64,000 nucleotides of DNA from Humibacillus xanthopallidus (GCF_006716675.1 NZ_VFPM01000002.1:1-64000), one strand, 5' to 3'; counted from the stretch's first letter, positions 1 through 9,999 are shown. The notes: generated by a model from the sequence alone, not told the origin. Numbers and translations: made by a program.

Positions 1-703
1 GTCGTCGGGCAGGACGATGCCGATGTTGGTCAGCGCCGGCTCGACGAGGATCGCCGCGACGTCGCCGTGGGCGAGGGCGCGCTCGAGCGCTCGAGGTCGT
101 TGAACTCGACGACACGGGTCGTCTCCGAGGTCGGCACCGGGGCGCCGATGTTGCTCGGCCGGTCGACGGTCGAGCCGCCTCGCCCAGCGTCGCGAAGGCC
201 TCGTCGACCGAGCCGTGGTAGCACCAGTTGTGCACCACGACCTTGGGCGGCCGGTGAGAAGGCGGGCGTAGCGGATCGCGTGCCGGTTGGCGTCGGTCGC
301 GGTGAGGGTGAACTGCCAGTAGGGCAGACCGAAGCGCTCGGCGAGACCGGTCGAGACCGCGATGGCGTCCTCGGTCGGCAGCATCGTCGTGATGCCTCGG
401 GAGAGCTGCCGGGTCACCGCGTCGACGGTCGCGGCGGGGGAGTGGCCCATCATCGCGCCGGTGTCGCCGAGGCAGAGGTCGACGTGGTCGATGCCGTCGA
501 CGCAGGTGAAGTGGGCCCCGGCCGCGCTCTCGACGAAGACCGGGAAGTCGCCCGGCCACTTGACCATCCAGCTCATCGGGACGCCGGGGCATGTGGGCCC
601 GCGCGCGCTCTGCCAGCTCGCGGGAGCGGGGACGGGCGGCGGTGAAGGCGGCACGCTCGCGCTCGTGGAGCCGGGCCAGGCGGGATCGGTCGAGGGAGGT
701 CAT
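1..703 (-). pseudogene. Class III aminotransferase, partial and frameshifted
   Basis: PLP-dependent class III aminotransferase (acetylornithine/GABA/GSA-aminomutase superfamily), N-terminal part only; it runs off the left edge. It starts at ATG 703 (MTSLDRSRLARLHERERAAF). Recognisable stretches such as DGIDHVDLCLGDTGAMMGHS, PKVVVHNWCYHGSVDEAF and EPALTNIGIVLPDD lie in different frames. Adding or removing single bases, mainly in C or G runs near 577, 252, 190 and 95, restores one reading frame. It is divergent from a gamma-glutamylputrescine-oxidase-like FAD gene, so a role in amine or polyamine catabolism is plausible (inference). The family call is firm, the substrate unknown. Frameshifts are more likely sequencing errors than true decay because the neighbours show the same kind. 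Confidence 0.7.
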
Positions 704-780
704 GCCGGCATCCTGCCCCGGCGGCGGCTTCCGCGGAAGGGGTATGGGGAATGCCGTTCACCTTCGGAATCCGTAGGCAA

Positions 781-795
781 TGGAACCGCATTCCA
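781..795. promoter_or_regulatory. Possible operator between divergent amine-catabolism genes
   Basis: The 152-bp gap between the divergent aminotransferase and FAD-oxidase starts holds a small inverted repeat, TGGAA-CCGCA-TTCCA. Further GGAAT words lie nearby at about 749 and 766. A shared operator would fit the divergent arrangement, but only symmetry supports it. Confidence 0.25.
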
Positions 796-855
796 CCGAA
801 AAGTGTGTGCTGCCCCCACCTTCACCACGACAGGCAGGCGGTGCATACTGCCCGC

Positions 856-2221
856 ATGCCTGCGAGCGGATACCGAAGCCTGAGTCTGTGGCACGACACG
901 ATGGACGACGACTTCACCCCCGACCGGGGCTCGATCGCGACGTCGAGGTCGACGTCGCGATCGTGGGGGCGGGCTACACCGGGCTGTGGACGGCATACAC
1001 CTCGTGCGCCGACCCGACGGTCCGCGTCGCCGTCATCGAGCGCGAGATCGCGGGCTTCGGTGCCTCGGGGCGCAACGTGGCTGGTGCTCGGCGCTCTTCC
1101 CGGCGTCGCTCCAGCGGATGGCGAGCGAGCGCGGACGCGACGCTGCCGTGCGGATGCAGCACCAGCTGCACGCACGGTGGCCTCCGTCGGCGCCATCGCC
1201 GGAGGAGGGCATCGACTGCCACTTCGACCAGGGTGGCTACCTCTCGGTGGCACGCAACCCCGCCCAGCTCGAGCGGGTGCGGGCGGAGGTCGCCGACTTC
1301 CACGCCTGGGGGTTCGGGCCGGACGACCACCGGTCCGCCCACGAGGTGGCCGAGTTCGCGCAGGTCTCCGACGCGCTCGGCGGCTCGTGGACGCCGCACT
1401 GCGCGGCGATCCACCCCGCGCGGCTCGTGCGTGGGCTCGCGGCCGTCGAGCGACGCGGCGTCACGATCTACGAGCGCACCTCGGCCGTCGACGTGGGCAG
1501 CCGGCGCGTCGTCACCCGCACGGCACCGTGCGGGCCGAGCACGTCGTGCTCGCCACCGAGGGCTACACGCCGACGGTCGCGGGCCGCCGGCGGGCGATCG
1601 CCCCGGTCTACTCGCTCATGACGGCGACCGAGCCGCTGGGCGACGACATCTGGCAGCAGATCGGCCTCGAGCGCCGCACGACGTTCGCCGACAACCGGCA
1701 CCTCGTCGTCTACGGTCAGCGCACCCGCGACGGACGCATCGCCTTCGGTGGGCGCGGGGCCCCCTACCATACGCGTCGCGGCTCTCGTCGGCGTACGAGC
1801 GCGACGAACGCGTGCACGCGATGCTGCGGCGGATCCTCGTCGAGCTCTTTCCGGTGCTGCGCGACGTCGCCTTCACCCACGCCTGGGGTGGCAACCTCGG
1901 CGTGCCGCGCGACTGGTTCCCGTCGGTGCGTCACGACAAGCACACGGGGCTGGCCTTCGCCGGGGCTACGTCGGTGACGGCGTGGCGACCTCCGCGCTCG
2001 CGGGCCGCACGCTCGCGGCGATGATCAGCGGCGACGACCCCGACGACCTCGCCTCGCTGCCCTGGGCCGGGCGGACGTCGCGGGCCTGGGAGCCGGAGCC
2101 GCTGCGCTGGCTCGGTGTCAACGCCGTCACCGCCCTCATGACCTCGGCCGACTGGTCGGAGCGACGCACCGGCCGCAGCTCGCGCGCCGCCTCGGCCTTC
2201 TGGACGGCGATGGGCCAGTAG
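856..2221 (+). pseudogene. FAD-dependent amine oxidase/oxidoreductase (DAO family), frameshifted
   Basis: FAD-binding DAO-family oxidoreductase similar to gamma-glutamylputrescine oxidase. It begins at ATG 856 and stops at TAG 2219-2221. The dinucleotide-binding motif [18 protein letters not shown] and the following FGASGRN are visible, as are [20 protein letters not shown] and the C-terminal [17 protein letters not shown] and [20 protein letters not shown]. These pieces lie in three frames. At least six single-base losses explain it, near 925 (C run), 1079 (G), 1180-1200, 1525 (C run), 1770 and 1965 (G run). An intact paralogue of the same family lies at 50206-51624. The shape of the protein is otherwise full length. 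Confidence 0.75.
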
Positions 2222-2240
2222 CCCCAGGCCCTCACTCACC

Positions 2241-2344
2241 GTCGAGTGCCCAGTTCCCCACGGGGAAGTGGGCACTCGACCGGGAGGCTGCGTCGAGTGC
2301 TCGGTTTCGGACGTCGTGGGTGCGTCGGGAAGTGGGCACTCGAC
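2241..2344. repeat. Family A hairpin repeats, two units
   Basis: Two hairpin units between convergent genes. Unit 1 (2241-2280) has arms GTCGAGTGCCCAGTTCCCC and GGGGAAGTGGGCACTCGAC with one mismatch and a 2-base centre. Unit 2 (2292-2344) keeps the ends GTCGAGTGC and GGGCACTCGAC but has a longer, different middle. The same ends recur at 23513-23650, and a related inside-out form lies at 61303-61345. No ORF or transposase is associated. It may act as a bidirectional terminator or be a REP-like element. Confidence 0.8.
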
Positions 2345-2361
2345 GGCGAGTGGGAACCCGG

Positions 2362-3212
2362 TCAGGCCGGGCGGAAGGCCCCGTCGCGCAGGACCGGGAC
2401 GGCGGTCGACGCATCGAGCTCGGCCGCGATCCTGACGTCGTCGGGCCAGCCCTGGGCCACGAGCTCGCGCCCGCTCGCCGACCTCTCCAAGGCCGCGGGC
2501 ACGTCGTCCTCGACGGTGAGCCAGGCCGCCAGCGCGGCGCTCGCCTCGGGGCTGAGAAGCAGGGGGCCGGCCTGGTGCTCGAGCCGCTCGACGAGCGAGG
2601 CGACGAATGCGCCTGCGCCCCAGAGGTCTTCGACTGCAGGGCGCAGCGACCCATCCGGCCAGCGCTCTCCCGCCGGCACGACGACGACAGCCGGCTGTCG
2701 ACCTCGGGCCGCCACCATCTTGCCCACGACCCACCGTGCGGCAGCCGCCCGGTTGCGCAGCGACACCGCGACGACGTCGGCACCCGCGTCGGCGAGCTGG
2801 TGACTGATCGTCGAGCCGTTCGGTGACGGCAGGACGAGAGCGCTCACCCCCGACGCCTCACGAATCGACTTGGGAGACAGGCTGATCGGCGGTATGCCGT
2901 CCGGCTGGCCACCAGCCGAGGCCTTGCGTGACGCTGACCTCGGCACCGCGAGCCGCGCCCCGAGCCGCTCGGCGTGCGCGACGGCCGAGTCGTCCTTCCA
3001 GCGGTAGGGGTGCACGGGATGGCGGCGTCCGCCGCCACCGAGACGCAGGTCGTGAAGCTCAGCACGTCGATGACGACGGCGGTGACGGCGGCGCGGGACG
3101 CGACGGCATACCGCGTCAGGGCCTCGGCGCCCGTTGGACCCCACTCGAGGCGCACGACGTGGCCGTCCTGGCTGTGCCACGGCGGAGCCGGGCGCGCGAC
3201 CCCGTCGCTCAC
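2362..3212 (-). pseudogene. 2-phosphosulfolactate phosphatase family (ComB-like), one frameshift
   Basis: ComB-family protein (2-phosphosulfolactate phosphatase fold). The N-terminal part contains VVIDVLSFTTCVSVAADA, with the conserved D-V-L-S-F region. After a one-base gap near 3020 the frame continues with HPYRWKDDSAVAHAERLGAR and LVLPSPNGSTISHQLADAGA, the family's SPNGS motif. GTG 3212 is chosen because it overlaps the upstream YjbR stop by 4 bp (GTGA). Adding one base gives an uninterrupted 283-residue protein, close to family length. Coenzyme M synthesis is not expected in an actinobacterium, so the real substrate is unknown. Last gene of a four-gene overlapping operon. Confidence 0.7.
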
Positions 3213-3608
3213 GACCTGTCGCCGTCGTCGAGCAGGCGAACCAGCCGGGCCGGCGCCGTGAGCCGGTAGGACGCGTCGACGAGCTCGGCCACCTCGTCCC
3301 ACGCCACCTGCTCCACCGAGCCCGCCGGAGCGAAGTCGAGCCCCAGCCAGCCGTAGGGCCCCAGGTAGGGGCTCGAAGAAGCGGTCGTCGGCGAGCAGCG
3401 CCGGCCGGTCGGCGGCGTCGGGCAGGAAGACGAGGGAGCGGGCGTAGGGCTCGGGGTCGTGGTCGCCCCGGACCACCGCGCCATAGCCGGCGAAGACCTT
3501 CTTCGTGAAGAAGTTCGGCCGGCCGTGCGAGACCTTCTCCTGCGCCTCGGGCAGCGCGAGGCAGATCTCGCGCAGCCGCGCGAGGTAGGGGTCGGCGTCC
3601 TCGAACAT
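3209..3608 (-). pseudogene. MmcQ/YjbR family protein, one frameshift
   Basis: Small MmcQ/YjbR-fold protein (PF04237 type) of unknown biochemical role, about 132 residues when repaired. It begins MFEDADPYLARLREICLAL at ATG 3608 and includes KVSHGRPNFFTKKVFAGYG. An extra C in a CCCC run near 3372 shifts the frame before YLGPYGWLGLDFAP and the C-terminal ELVDASYRLTAPARLV. The repaired FrnE stop and this start form TGATG, and its own stop overlaps the ComB-like start by 4 bp, so the four genes are surely co-transcribed. Confidence 0.65.
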
Positions 3609-4360
3609 CACGGGGGGCCATGCCCTCCACGGTAGGGGCCTCAGCGGGCGCAGGGCCCCCACCGCAGCCGTCGGCTCCGCAGGCCCCGCCGCAGCCGCCA
3701 CCGACGGCGACCGGCTCGGGCTGCTCGTGACGGTTGGCCCAGGCGGTCTCGAGCGCCTGCGTGAAGACCTCGACGGGCTGCGCGCCGGAGACGCCGTACT
3801 TGCGGTCCAAGACGTAGAAGGGCACCGACTCGATGCCGAGCATCTTGGCGGTGGCCTCGTCGCTGCGCACGTGGTTGCCGAAGTCGTCGGACTCGAGCAT
3901 CGCGCGCACCTCGGACTCGTCGAGCCCGATCTCGGTGGCGAGGCCGACGAGGGTGTCACGGTCACCGACCGCGAGACCGTCGGTGAAGTAGGCGCGCATG
4001 AGGCGCTCGGGCGGCGTCGGCGAGGCCGTGCTCCGCCGCGAGGTGCACGACGCGGTGCGCGTCGAAGGTGTTGCCGTAGCGGGCCTGCTCCCAGTTGAAC
4101 TCGAGCCCGAGCTCGGTCGCGGCGGCCGCCATCGAGCGGTGCTGGGCGACGGCCTGCTCCTGGCTCGTGCCGTACTTCGCCGCGACGAGGTCGACGAGGG
4201 GGAGGTCCGCGACGGCCGGCGCGCCCCGGTCGAGCTCGAAGCTGTGCCACGTCACCTCGACGTCGTCGCGGTGCTCGAACGCGCCGAGGGCGGCCTCGAG
4301 CCGGCGCTTGCCGAGGTAGCAGAAGGGGCACACGATGTCGGACCAGATGTCGATCTTCAC
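3608..4360 (-). pseudogene. DsbA/FrnE-family thiol oxidoreductase, frameshifted
   Basis: Cytoplasmic DsbA-like (FrnE) dithiol oxidoreductase. The N-terminus MKIDIWSDIVCPFCYLGKRR carries the CPFC redox motif at about residues 11-14; there is no signal peptide. The thioredoxin-fold C-terminal half, SVPFYVLDRKYGVSGAQP, lies in another frame after an extra C near 4007. The tail has a cysteine/glycine-rich stretch (GGGCGGACGADGCGGG), unusual for the family and perhaps metal-binding (inference). A missing C near 3614 hides the natural stop, which would overlap the YjbR start. GTG 4360 overlaps the upstream hydrolase stop by 4 bp. Confidence 0.75.
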
Positions 4361-5240
4361 GGTCCTGCACCTACCCGCGGGCCGCGTTCTCCCCGCATCG
4401 GGTCATCTGCGTCACGCACCCGCGCGATGACCGCCCTCGCGCACTCGCGCGGCCGCCGCTCGGGCAGCCAGTGGTTGGTCGTCGAGCTCGACGAACGTGT
4501 AGGGGCCGGTCACGTGCTCGCGGGTCAGCTCGGCCGCAGTCCTGCCGAGGGCGGAGTCCGCGGAGCCCCAGACGAAGGTGGCCGGCACCGACACCGGTGG
4601 GCGGGCACGTGCGAGGAGGCGGTGGCGCGGTACCAGCCGATCGGCCCGGCGAGCGCGTCCGCGTGGGCGAGGTGGGCGGCATACCGCTCGGCGTCCTCGA
4701 GGGGCATGCCGGTGCGCACGACGATGGAGTGGAAGAGGGCGGCGACGACCCGCTCGGGCACCCACGGCACCTGGAAGGCCGCCATGTACCACGACTTGAG
4801 CTGCTGCCCTCGGTCCGACCTCAGTGCACGCGAGAGGGCGGCGGGGTGGGGTGTCGAGAGTGCCGTGACCGTCGCGACGCGGTCGGGGTGGTTGGCCGCC
4901 AGCAGCCAGCGACGGCGCCGCCAGTCGTGCCCGACGACGTGCGCGCGCGAGACCCCGGCGGCGTCGAGCAGGGCGAGCACGTCGGCGAGCAGCTCCTCGA
5001 GGCGGTATGCCGCCGGCCGGGTGGGCGCGCGCGCGCGCCGCGCTGTAGCGCGCGCTGTGCGTGGAGGTGCGAGGGTGCGAGACCGGGTCGTGGAGCAGCG
5101 GTGCGATGCGGTGCCAGCAGGTGCGATCGGGGGGAAGCCGTGCAGCAGCACGCCGTCTCGCCCCCGACCGGCCCTCGTCGTCGACCTCGAAGGTGAGGCG
5201 CGCGGGTGAAGGAGTGCAGTCGCGCCGGGTCGTCAGCCAT
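4357..5240 (-). pseudogene. Alpha/beta hydrolase, multiple frameshifts
   Basis: Alpha/beta-hydrolase (haloalkane dehalogenase/epoxide hydrolase-like). The oxyanion-region motif LLHGFPP, the nucleophile elbow region AHVVGHDW, ATVTALSTPHPAALSRAL and the C-terminal VPATFVWGSADSALGRTAAE are present but spread over three frames. The usual catalytic-His region reads HWLPERRPRECARAVIARVR in a further frame near 4470-4400. At least four single-base changes between about 4480 and 5160 are needed. ATG 5240 (MADDPARLHSF) is the likely start. First gene of the leftward operon; its repaired stop overlaps the FrnE start by 4 bp. Confidence 0.65.
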
Positions 5241-5375
5241 CTGCCCATCATGACGCCTGCGGGCGGGGCGGCCCCCGGCAGTCCTTGGGCGGTCCCGGCC
5301 GCTCGTGTAGCGGTCTCAGGGCCCGCTCCGGGAGAAACCTGAGGTCTCGGCCGCCGCGGGGACTACCGTGGAGGT

Positions 5376-7062
5376 ATGCCCACCACCACCGCCCACCTGC
5401 GCACCGGTCGCCGGTGGTGGCACGTCTCGGGCACAGGGGTCTTCTTCGGCGCGGCCTACGTATCATCGCGATGTCGCCGAGCCTGCTGCCGCGCACCTGG
5501 TACTACCAGGGCATGATCACCGGGCTGTGCGCCGCGGCCGGCTATGCGCTAGGGTCGTGCTCGCGTGGCTGGTGCGGACGATCGCTCGCGTCATCGACCT
5601 GCGCATCATTGGTCAGTGGCGAGGCGCGGCACTGGATCCTCGTCGCCGCGCCCGTCTTCGCCGCGGTGGCCGTCGTCGCCGTGACCGTCTCGAACGTCCG
5701 GTCGCAGGCCCCGCACCGCCGCCGTCGTGGGGCTCGCCCGCTGAGCCCGCTCGACTGGGTGCTCGCCCTCCTGCTGGCCGCAGCCATCACCGCCGCTCTC
5801 ATCGCCCTCGCGCGCGGGTGCGCGGCATGACGCACCGGCTCGCCGAGGCCGCCGGCCACGTGCTGCCCAAGACGATCGCGTCGGGGGTGGCCATCGTCGT
5901 CGTCGTGCTCACGACGGCGTGGGTGAGCGACAGCGTCGTCTTCCACCGCGGATCCAGGCCTTCGCCGGCGTTGCGGCGCAAGTGAACTCGAGCCCACCGG
6001 TGGGGCGGGCCGCTCCGGCTCGCCGCTGCGCTCGGGTGGGCCGGGGTCGCTCGAGAGCTATGCGAGTCTCGGCTACCAGGGCCAGATGTTCGTCACGAGC
6101 GCCCCGACGCCGGCGCAGATCACGGCCGCCACGGGACGCGACGCGATCGAGCCCATCCGGGTCTATGCCGGCCGCTCGCCGGACGAGTCGATCGACGAGG
6201 TGGTCGACTCGGTCGTGGCCGAGCTCCGGCGCACGGGCGCCTTCGAGCGCCGGGTGCTCGCCGTCATCACGACGACGGGTACGGGCTGGGTCGACGACTG
6301 GTCGGCGCAGTCGATCGAGTACCTCAGCAACGGCGATCAGTGCGATCGCGGCGATGCAGTACTCTACCTGCCGAGCGCCCTGTCGATGATGACCGACCGC
6401 GACACCCCGCGCGAGGCCGGCAAGGCGCTCTTCGACCGGGTGCATGCCGTGTGGAGCAGCCTCCCCGAGGACCGGCTCCCAGCTCGTCGTCGGCGGGGAG
6501 TCCCTCGGCTCGTACGGCGGCCACGCCGCCTTCACCGACGCCGCCGACATGCTGCGCAAGGCGCAGGGCGGGGTGTGGGTCGGCACGCCGAGCTTCACCG
6601 GGATCGCGATGGAGCTGACGGCTCGCCGCAACGAGGGCTCGCCCGAGATCGTCCCCGTCGTCGACGCGGGACGCCACATCCGCTTCGTCGCCGGCAGCGA
6701 CGGCTGACCACGACTACTACGGCCGCGACTACGGCACGTGGGACTTCCCCCGCTTCGTCTACGCCCAGCACCCCTCCGACCCCGTCGTCTGGTGGAACCC
6801 CGCACTGCTCGGCGCCGAGCCGGAGTGGCTGCGCGAGCCTCGCGGACGCGACGTCAACCCGGACGTCACGTGGATCCCGTTCGTCACCTTCTGGCAGCTG
6901 ACGACCGACATGGCGGTCGGCCACGACCCGCCCGACGGCTACGGCCACCGCTACGGAGCCGAGCTCGTGCCGGCCTGGGGGTCGGTGCTCGGCGGGTCGC
7001 CGACCGACGACTACTCGGCGATCATCGCGGGCATCGAGAAGACGGTGAGCCGGGTCGAGTGA
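5376..7062 (+). pseudogene. Membrane alpha/beta-hydrolase family protein, frameshifted
   Basis: Actinobacterial membrane protein with N-terminal transmembrane segments and a C-terminal alpha/beta-hydrolase domain (PF10081 type). Start ATG 5376 follows GGAGGT. Visible pieces: MSPSLLPRTWYYQGMITGLC (start of the membrane part), GRDAIEPIRVYAGRSPDES, the serine-hydrolase elbow QLVVGGESLGSYGGHAAF, and TWDFPRFVYAQHPSDPVVWW followed by PDVTWIPFVTFWQLTTDM near the end. Breaks occur near 5455, 5550, 5620, 5950, 6340, 6478 and 6706, again mostly single-base. The gene is full length if repaired (about 560 residues). Substrate unknown; neighbours give no clue. Confidence 0.7.
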
Positions 7063-7095
7063 GCGACCCGGGCGGCGCTGACCTACGCTCGGCGG

Positions 7096-7695
7096 GTGCC
7101 GGTGCAGCGTTTCCACGGACAGATCGCCGGCATCGGCTCGGCGTCGGGCACCCGTGTCGTCGTCGGGTCGTGGCACCGGACCCCGCTGGGGTCCTTCGGT
7201 GACGCCATGGTCGAGACGGCGTCGGGCCACCGGGTTCTCGTCGCGCCGAGCCCCGAGGTGGCGGCCTTCATCGAGGCGACCTACGCCTTCGACGAGGTGC
7301 GTCTCGAGCCGGTCACCGTGACCTCCGCGGAGCACGGGTGGCATGTCGAGTCGCCGTCGCTCCTGCTCGACCTGAGCGTCGGGGGGCGTATGCCGCTCGG
7401 CCGGCTCCTGCGGCTCGTGCCGTCCCGCATCGCCACGAGCCGGGCATGGGCAACCGCCGTTGATCCGTTCGCACGGGTTGCCCTGCGCGGCGTGCGAACT
7501 CGAGGAACCGCCCTCGAGGGCCGGCGGGAGTACTACGGGGCGACCGACCTCCACGCCGTCACCAGCCTCGTCGGCTCGTTCGACGGGGAGCCGCTCGGAG
7601 CGCTCGCCCCGGTGGACCCGCCGTGCCGGTTCGGATTCTCGTCCACGCCGACGCGGCCGTCGGTGACGGCGGTCGTCACGACGGTGGTCACCTAG
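7096..7695 (+). CDS. Conserved hypothetical protein
   Basis: An intact 199-residue ORF starting at GTG 7096 with no signal peptide, membrane segment or Cys pair. It has a central hydrophobic beta-rich region (VETASGHRVLVAPSPEVAAF, then SPSLLLDLSVGG) and a Thr/Val-rich C-terminus. I do not recognise a domain with confidence. It is one of two genes (with the zinc-ribbon gene) in the first 9 kb with no obvious frameshift, although its low-complexity end would hide one. It follows the membrane hydrolase by 33 bp in the same direction and could share its transcript. Confidence 0.55.
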   Translation: MPVQRFHGQIAGIGSASGTRVVVGSWHRTPLGSFGDAMVETASGHRVLVAPSPEVAAFIEATYAFDEVRLEPVTVTSAEHGWHVESPSLLLDLSVGGRMPLGRLLRLVPSRIATSRAWATAVDPFARVALRGVRTRGTALEGRREYYGATDLHAVTSLVGSFDGEPLGALAPVDPPCRFGFSSTPTRPSVTAVVTTVVT

Positions 7696-7717
7696 CGGGA
7701 GCCGCCTGGGGCCCGGG

Positions 7718-8029
7718 TCAGCTCGAGAAGAAGAGGCCGGCCATGCCCTTCTTGCGGTACTTCTTGCCGCCGTGGTGGCCCCACGACGGACCGCCGTACT
7801 GCTGCGGCGGCGGGTGCGCCACGAAGCGGGCCTCCAGCTGCGACAGGTGCTCGAACTCGCCGAAGTCGAGGAAGATGCCCCGGCACTGGTCGCACTGCTC
7901 GACGTGGACGCCGTTGCGGTCATAGGTGCGCATCGCGCCCCGGCACTTCGGGCAGATGAATCCCTGCGGCTGGTACGCGGCTGCCCCGGTGGCGTCCTGG
8001 TGCGGGAAGGGCGGCGGTTGCTGGCTCAT
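7718..8029 (-). CDS. TFIIB-type zinc-ribbon protein
   Basis: A 103-residue soluble protein. A Pro/Gln-rich N-terminus is followed by a zinc ribbon of the zf-TFIIB family (PF13453): CPKCRGAM near residue 26 and CDQCRGIFLDFGEFEHL near residue 48, the typical CPxC...CxxCxGxWLDxGE layout with W replaced by F. The tail is rich in His, Gly and Lys and ends in FFSS. ATG 8029 fits. Only 10 bp separate it from the phosphotransferase stop, so it is probably the last gene of the epimerase-phosphotransferase operon. Function of this family is unknown. Confidence 0.8.
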   Translation of the reverse strand: MSQQPPPFPHQDATGAAAYQPQGFICPKCRGAMRTYDRNGVHVEQCDQCRGIFLDFGEFEHLSQLEARFVAHPPPQQYGGPSWGHHGGKKYRKKGMAGLFFSS

Positions 8030-8039
8030 GGGGCCATCC

Positions 8040-8962
8040 TCACATCCGGGCGCAAGCCTGCAACAGGGCTGATGCTGAGATCTCACTGGATGCCGGCTGG
8101 ATGGCGAGCTCGCGCACCGCGGCGACGAAGACGGCACACCGGGCAGGCAGGTCGAGGCGTGGCCACGGGTCGCTGTCGTGGGGGATGCCCGGGCCGCCGG
8201 CGGCGCGGTACGCGTCGATGAAGGTGCCCCAGTCCTCGTCGTCGAGCAGCCCCGCGGCCCAGAAGCCGGCCGGCCGGCCGAGGTCCCATGCGGGGTCCCC
8301 GAGCCCGACGTCGTCGATGTCGAGCAACCGCCAGCCGTCGCCGTCGTGCGCCAGCTGGCCGAGGTGCCAGTCGCCGTGGACCAGCGACCCGCGGCGTGAG
8401 TCTCCGGGCTGCGCGCCATCCCTGCGCTGCGCCACCAGCTGTGCTGCCAGCTGTGCTGCCAGCGGTGCGCCCACCGTCGACAGCAGGTGCCGGACGTCGT
8501 CACCGATGCCTAGGTCGGCGACCCGCGCCAGCGCTCGGTCGACCCTGTCGCCCCCGCCGTGCGCGCCGAGCCGTGCGGTCACCGCGTCCACCGGCGTGCG
8601 GTGCAGGCGGGCGAGGAGTTCGCCGGCCGCCGCCCACGGCAGATCGCCGTCGTCCGGACCCAGCACGTCGACGCGGGCCAGGCCGTGACGAGACGGCCGC
8701 TCGCCGGGTCCGTCACAGGCCTGCTCGACAACGGGGGCACGACGAGACCACGGGCAGCCAGCTGCCCCGAGGCCGCGAGCCGACGTGACAGGGCGGCGGC
8801 ATCCGTCCGCAGGTGGTGGACCTTCACGACGACGTCCCCGACGTGGACGACGAGCGCACCGGACGGGGTGTGGACCCGTCGGACCGGCGACCCGTCGCGG
8901 ACCCCGCGGCTCAGCCTGGCGGCATACGCCCTGAGCCACGCGTCGGAGGGTTCGGCCGTCAC
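8040..8962 (-). pseudogene. Aminoglycoside-phosphotransferase-like kinase, one frameshift
   Basis: APH/choline-kinase-fold phosphotransferase (PF01636 type). The N-lobe (SGALVVHVGDVVVKVHHL, the Lys of the ATP site) and the catalytic loop SLVHGDWHLGQLAHD followed by WRLLDIDDVGLGDPAWDL are clear. One C is missing in a C run near 8674 (frame passes from GRLVTAWP to RVDVLGPDDGDLPW); adding it gives exactly 307 residues. GTG 8962 overlaps the epimerase stop by 4 bp. The small-molecule substrate cannot be told; resistance is not implied. Confidence 0.75.
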
Positions 8963-9999
8963 CCGGGGATTGTCGCCGACGCAGCCGGGCGATAGCGCTC
9001 GTCGAGGTGACCGGCGTCGACGAGCCAGGTGATCGTGTCGCGGATCGTGTCGTCCCACGCGCGCGGCTGCAGGTGGAGCTCCGTGCGGGCCGGGCTGTCG
9101 TCGAGCCGCGTGTCGCGGATCGTGATCTCGACGCCCTCACGGTCGGCCGGATAGTGCCACGACGCCGGGAGGCGAGCGTTCACGGCATCGATCGGTGCCG
9201 TCGCCTGTGCGGCGATGGCCTTGGGCAGGGTGAGGTGAGGGCGCCTGCGGGCGATCGCCCGCTCGACCGCGCCGAACAGCTCCCTGCCGCCGACGTGGTG
9301 ACCCGGCACGACGAAGCGGCGCGGCCCGCGCCCCGCCTCGATGACGCCGACCACGGTGGCGGCCACGTCGCGCACGTCGACGCAGTGGTAGCCCCCGGCG
9401 GGCCACACCGGCAGGCGACCTCGCACGACAGCCACGAGACGGGCGGCCTGGTCGCCGAGATGGGGGTCGTACGGGCCGTAGACGCCCCCGGGATAGACCG
9501 ACACGACGGGCGAGCCGGTCTCCTGCAGGCGGCGGGCGACCCGCTCGGACTCGGTCTTCGACGCCGCGTAGGGCATCTCCAGGTCGCCGAGGGGCAGGTC
9601 CGGACCGCTGGGACCGCGCCGCGTCAGCGCGACCGTGGACGATATGTGCACCACGGGGTCGCACCCGGCCGCGACGGCACGGCCGAGCACAGCCTCGGTG
9701 GCGGCCAGGTTGGTGGCCGTCACCTCGGCAGCCCGTCGGGGGTCCACCGAGAAGACGGCCGCGGCGTGCACGACGGCGTCGCAGCCGTCGAGGGCCTGGC
9801 TGATGAGCGCCTCGTCGCGCACGTCGCCCACCACGACGTCATCGGGCGGGACCGCGTCCGCGAGGCCGTGTGGCGCGAGCGCCGACTGCACGCGCTCGGG
9901 TCGGCGCGCGAGCAGTCGCACCTCGTGGCCGGCCGCCAGCAGGCCGACGACGACGTGCGACCCGACGAAACCGGTGCCTCCGGTGACCATCACCTTCAC
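8959..9999 (-). CDS. NAD-dependent epimerase/dehydratase (extended SDR)
   Basis: Extended short-chain dehydrogenase of about 346 residues. The N-terminus VTGGTGFVGSHVVVGLLAAG is the NAD(P)-binding TGxxGxxG motif, VVGDVRDEALISQALDGCDA the adenine-binding region, AAAVFSV and HISSTVAL the active-site strands, and MPYAASKTESE supplies the YxxxK pair. Similar to dihydroflavonol-reductase-like NAD-epimerases. GTG 9999 (VKVMVTGG) or ATG 9990 are possible starts; the former is usual for the family. First gene of a leftward operon with the phosphotransferase. Intact, which marks where the frameshift-rich region ends. Confidence 0.85.
   Translation of the reverse strand: MKVMVTGGTGFVGSHVVVGLLAAGHEVRLLARRPERVQSALAPHGLADAVPPDDVVVGDVRDEALISQALDGCDAVVHAAAVFSVDPRRAAEVTATNLAATEAVLGRAVAAGCDPVVHISSTVALTRRGPSGPDLPLGDLEMPYAASKTESERVARRLQETGSPVVSVYPGGVYGPYDPHLGDQAARLVAVVRGRLPVWPAGGYHCVDVRDVAATVVGVIEAGRGPRRFVVPGHHVGGRELFGAVERAIARRRPHLTLPKAIAAQATAPIDAVNARLPASWHYPADREGVEITIRDTRLDDSPARTELHLQPRAWDDTIRDTITWLVDAGHLDERYRPAASATIPG

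Noticed and set aside
856..2221. Programmed frameshifting in the FAD oxidase
   Set aside because: At least six breaks without slippery heptamers, and the same pattern in unrelated neighbours, make errors or decay far likelier.
2362..3212. Coenzyme M biosynthesis operon
   Set aside because: Only a ComB-like gene is present and the neighbours (YjbR, FrnE, hydrolase) are not ComA or ComC/D/E.
8040..8962. Aminoglycoside resistance gene
   Set aside because: The APH fold covers many metabolic kinases; nothing here is specific to antibiotics.
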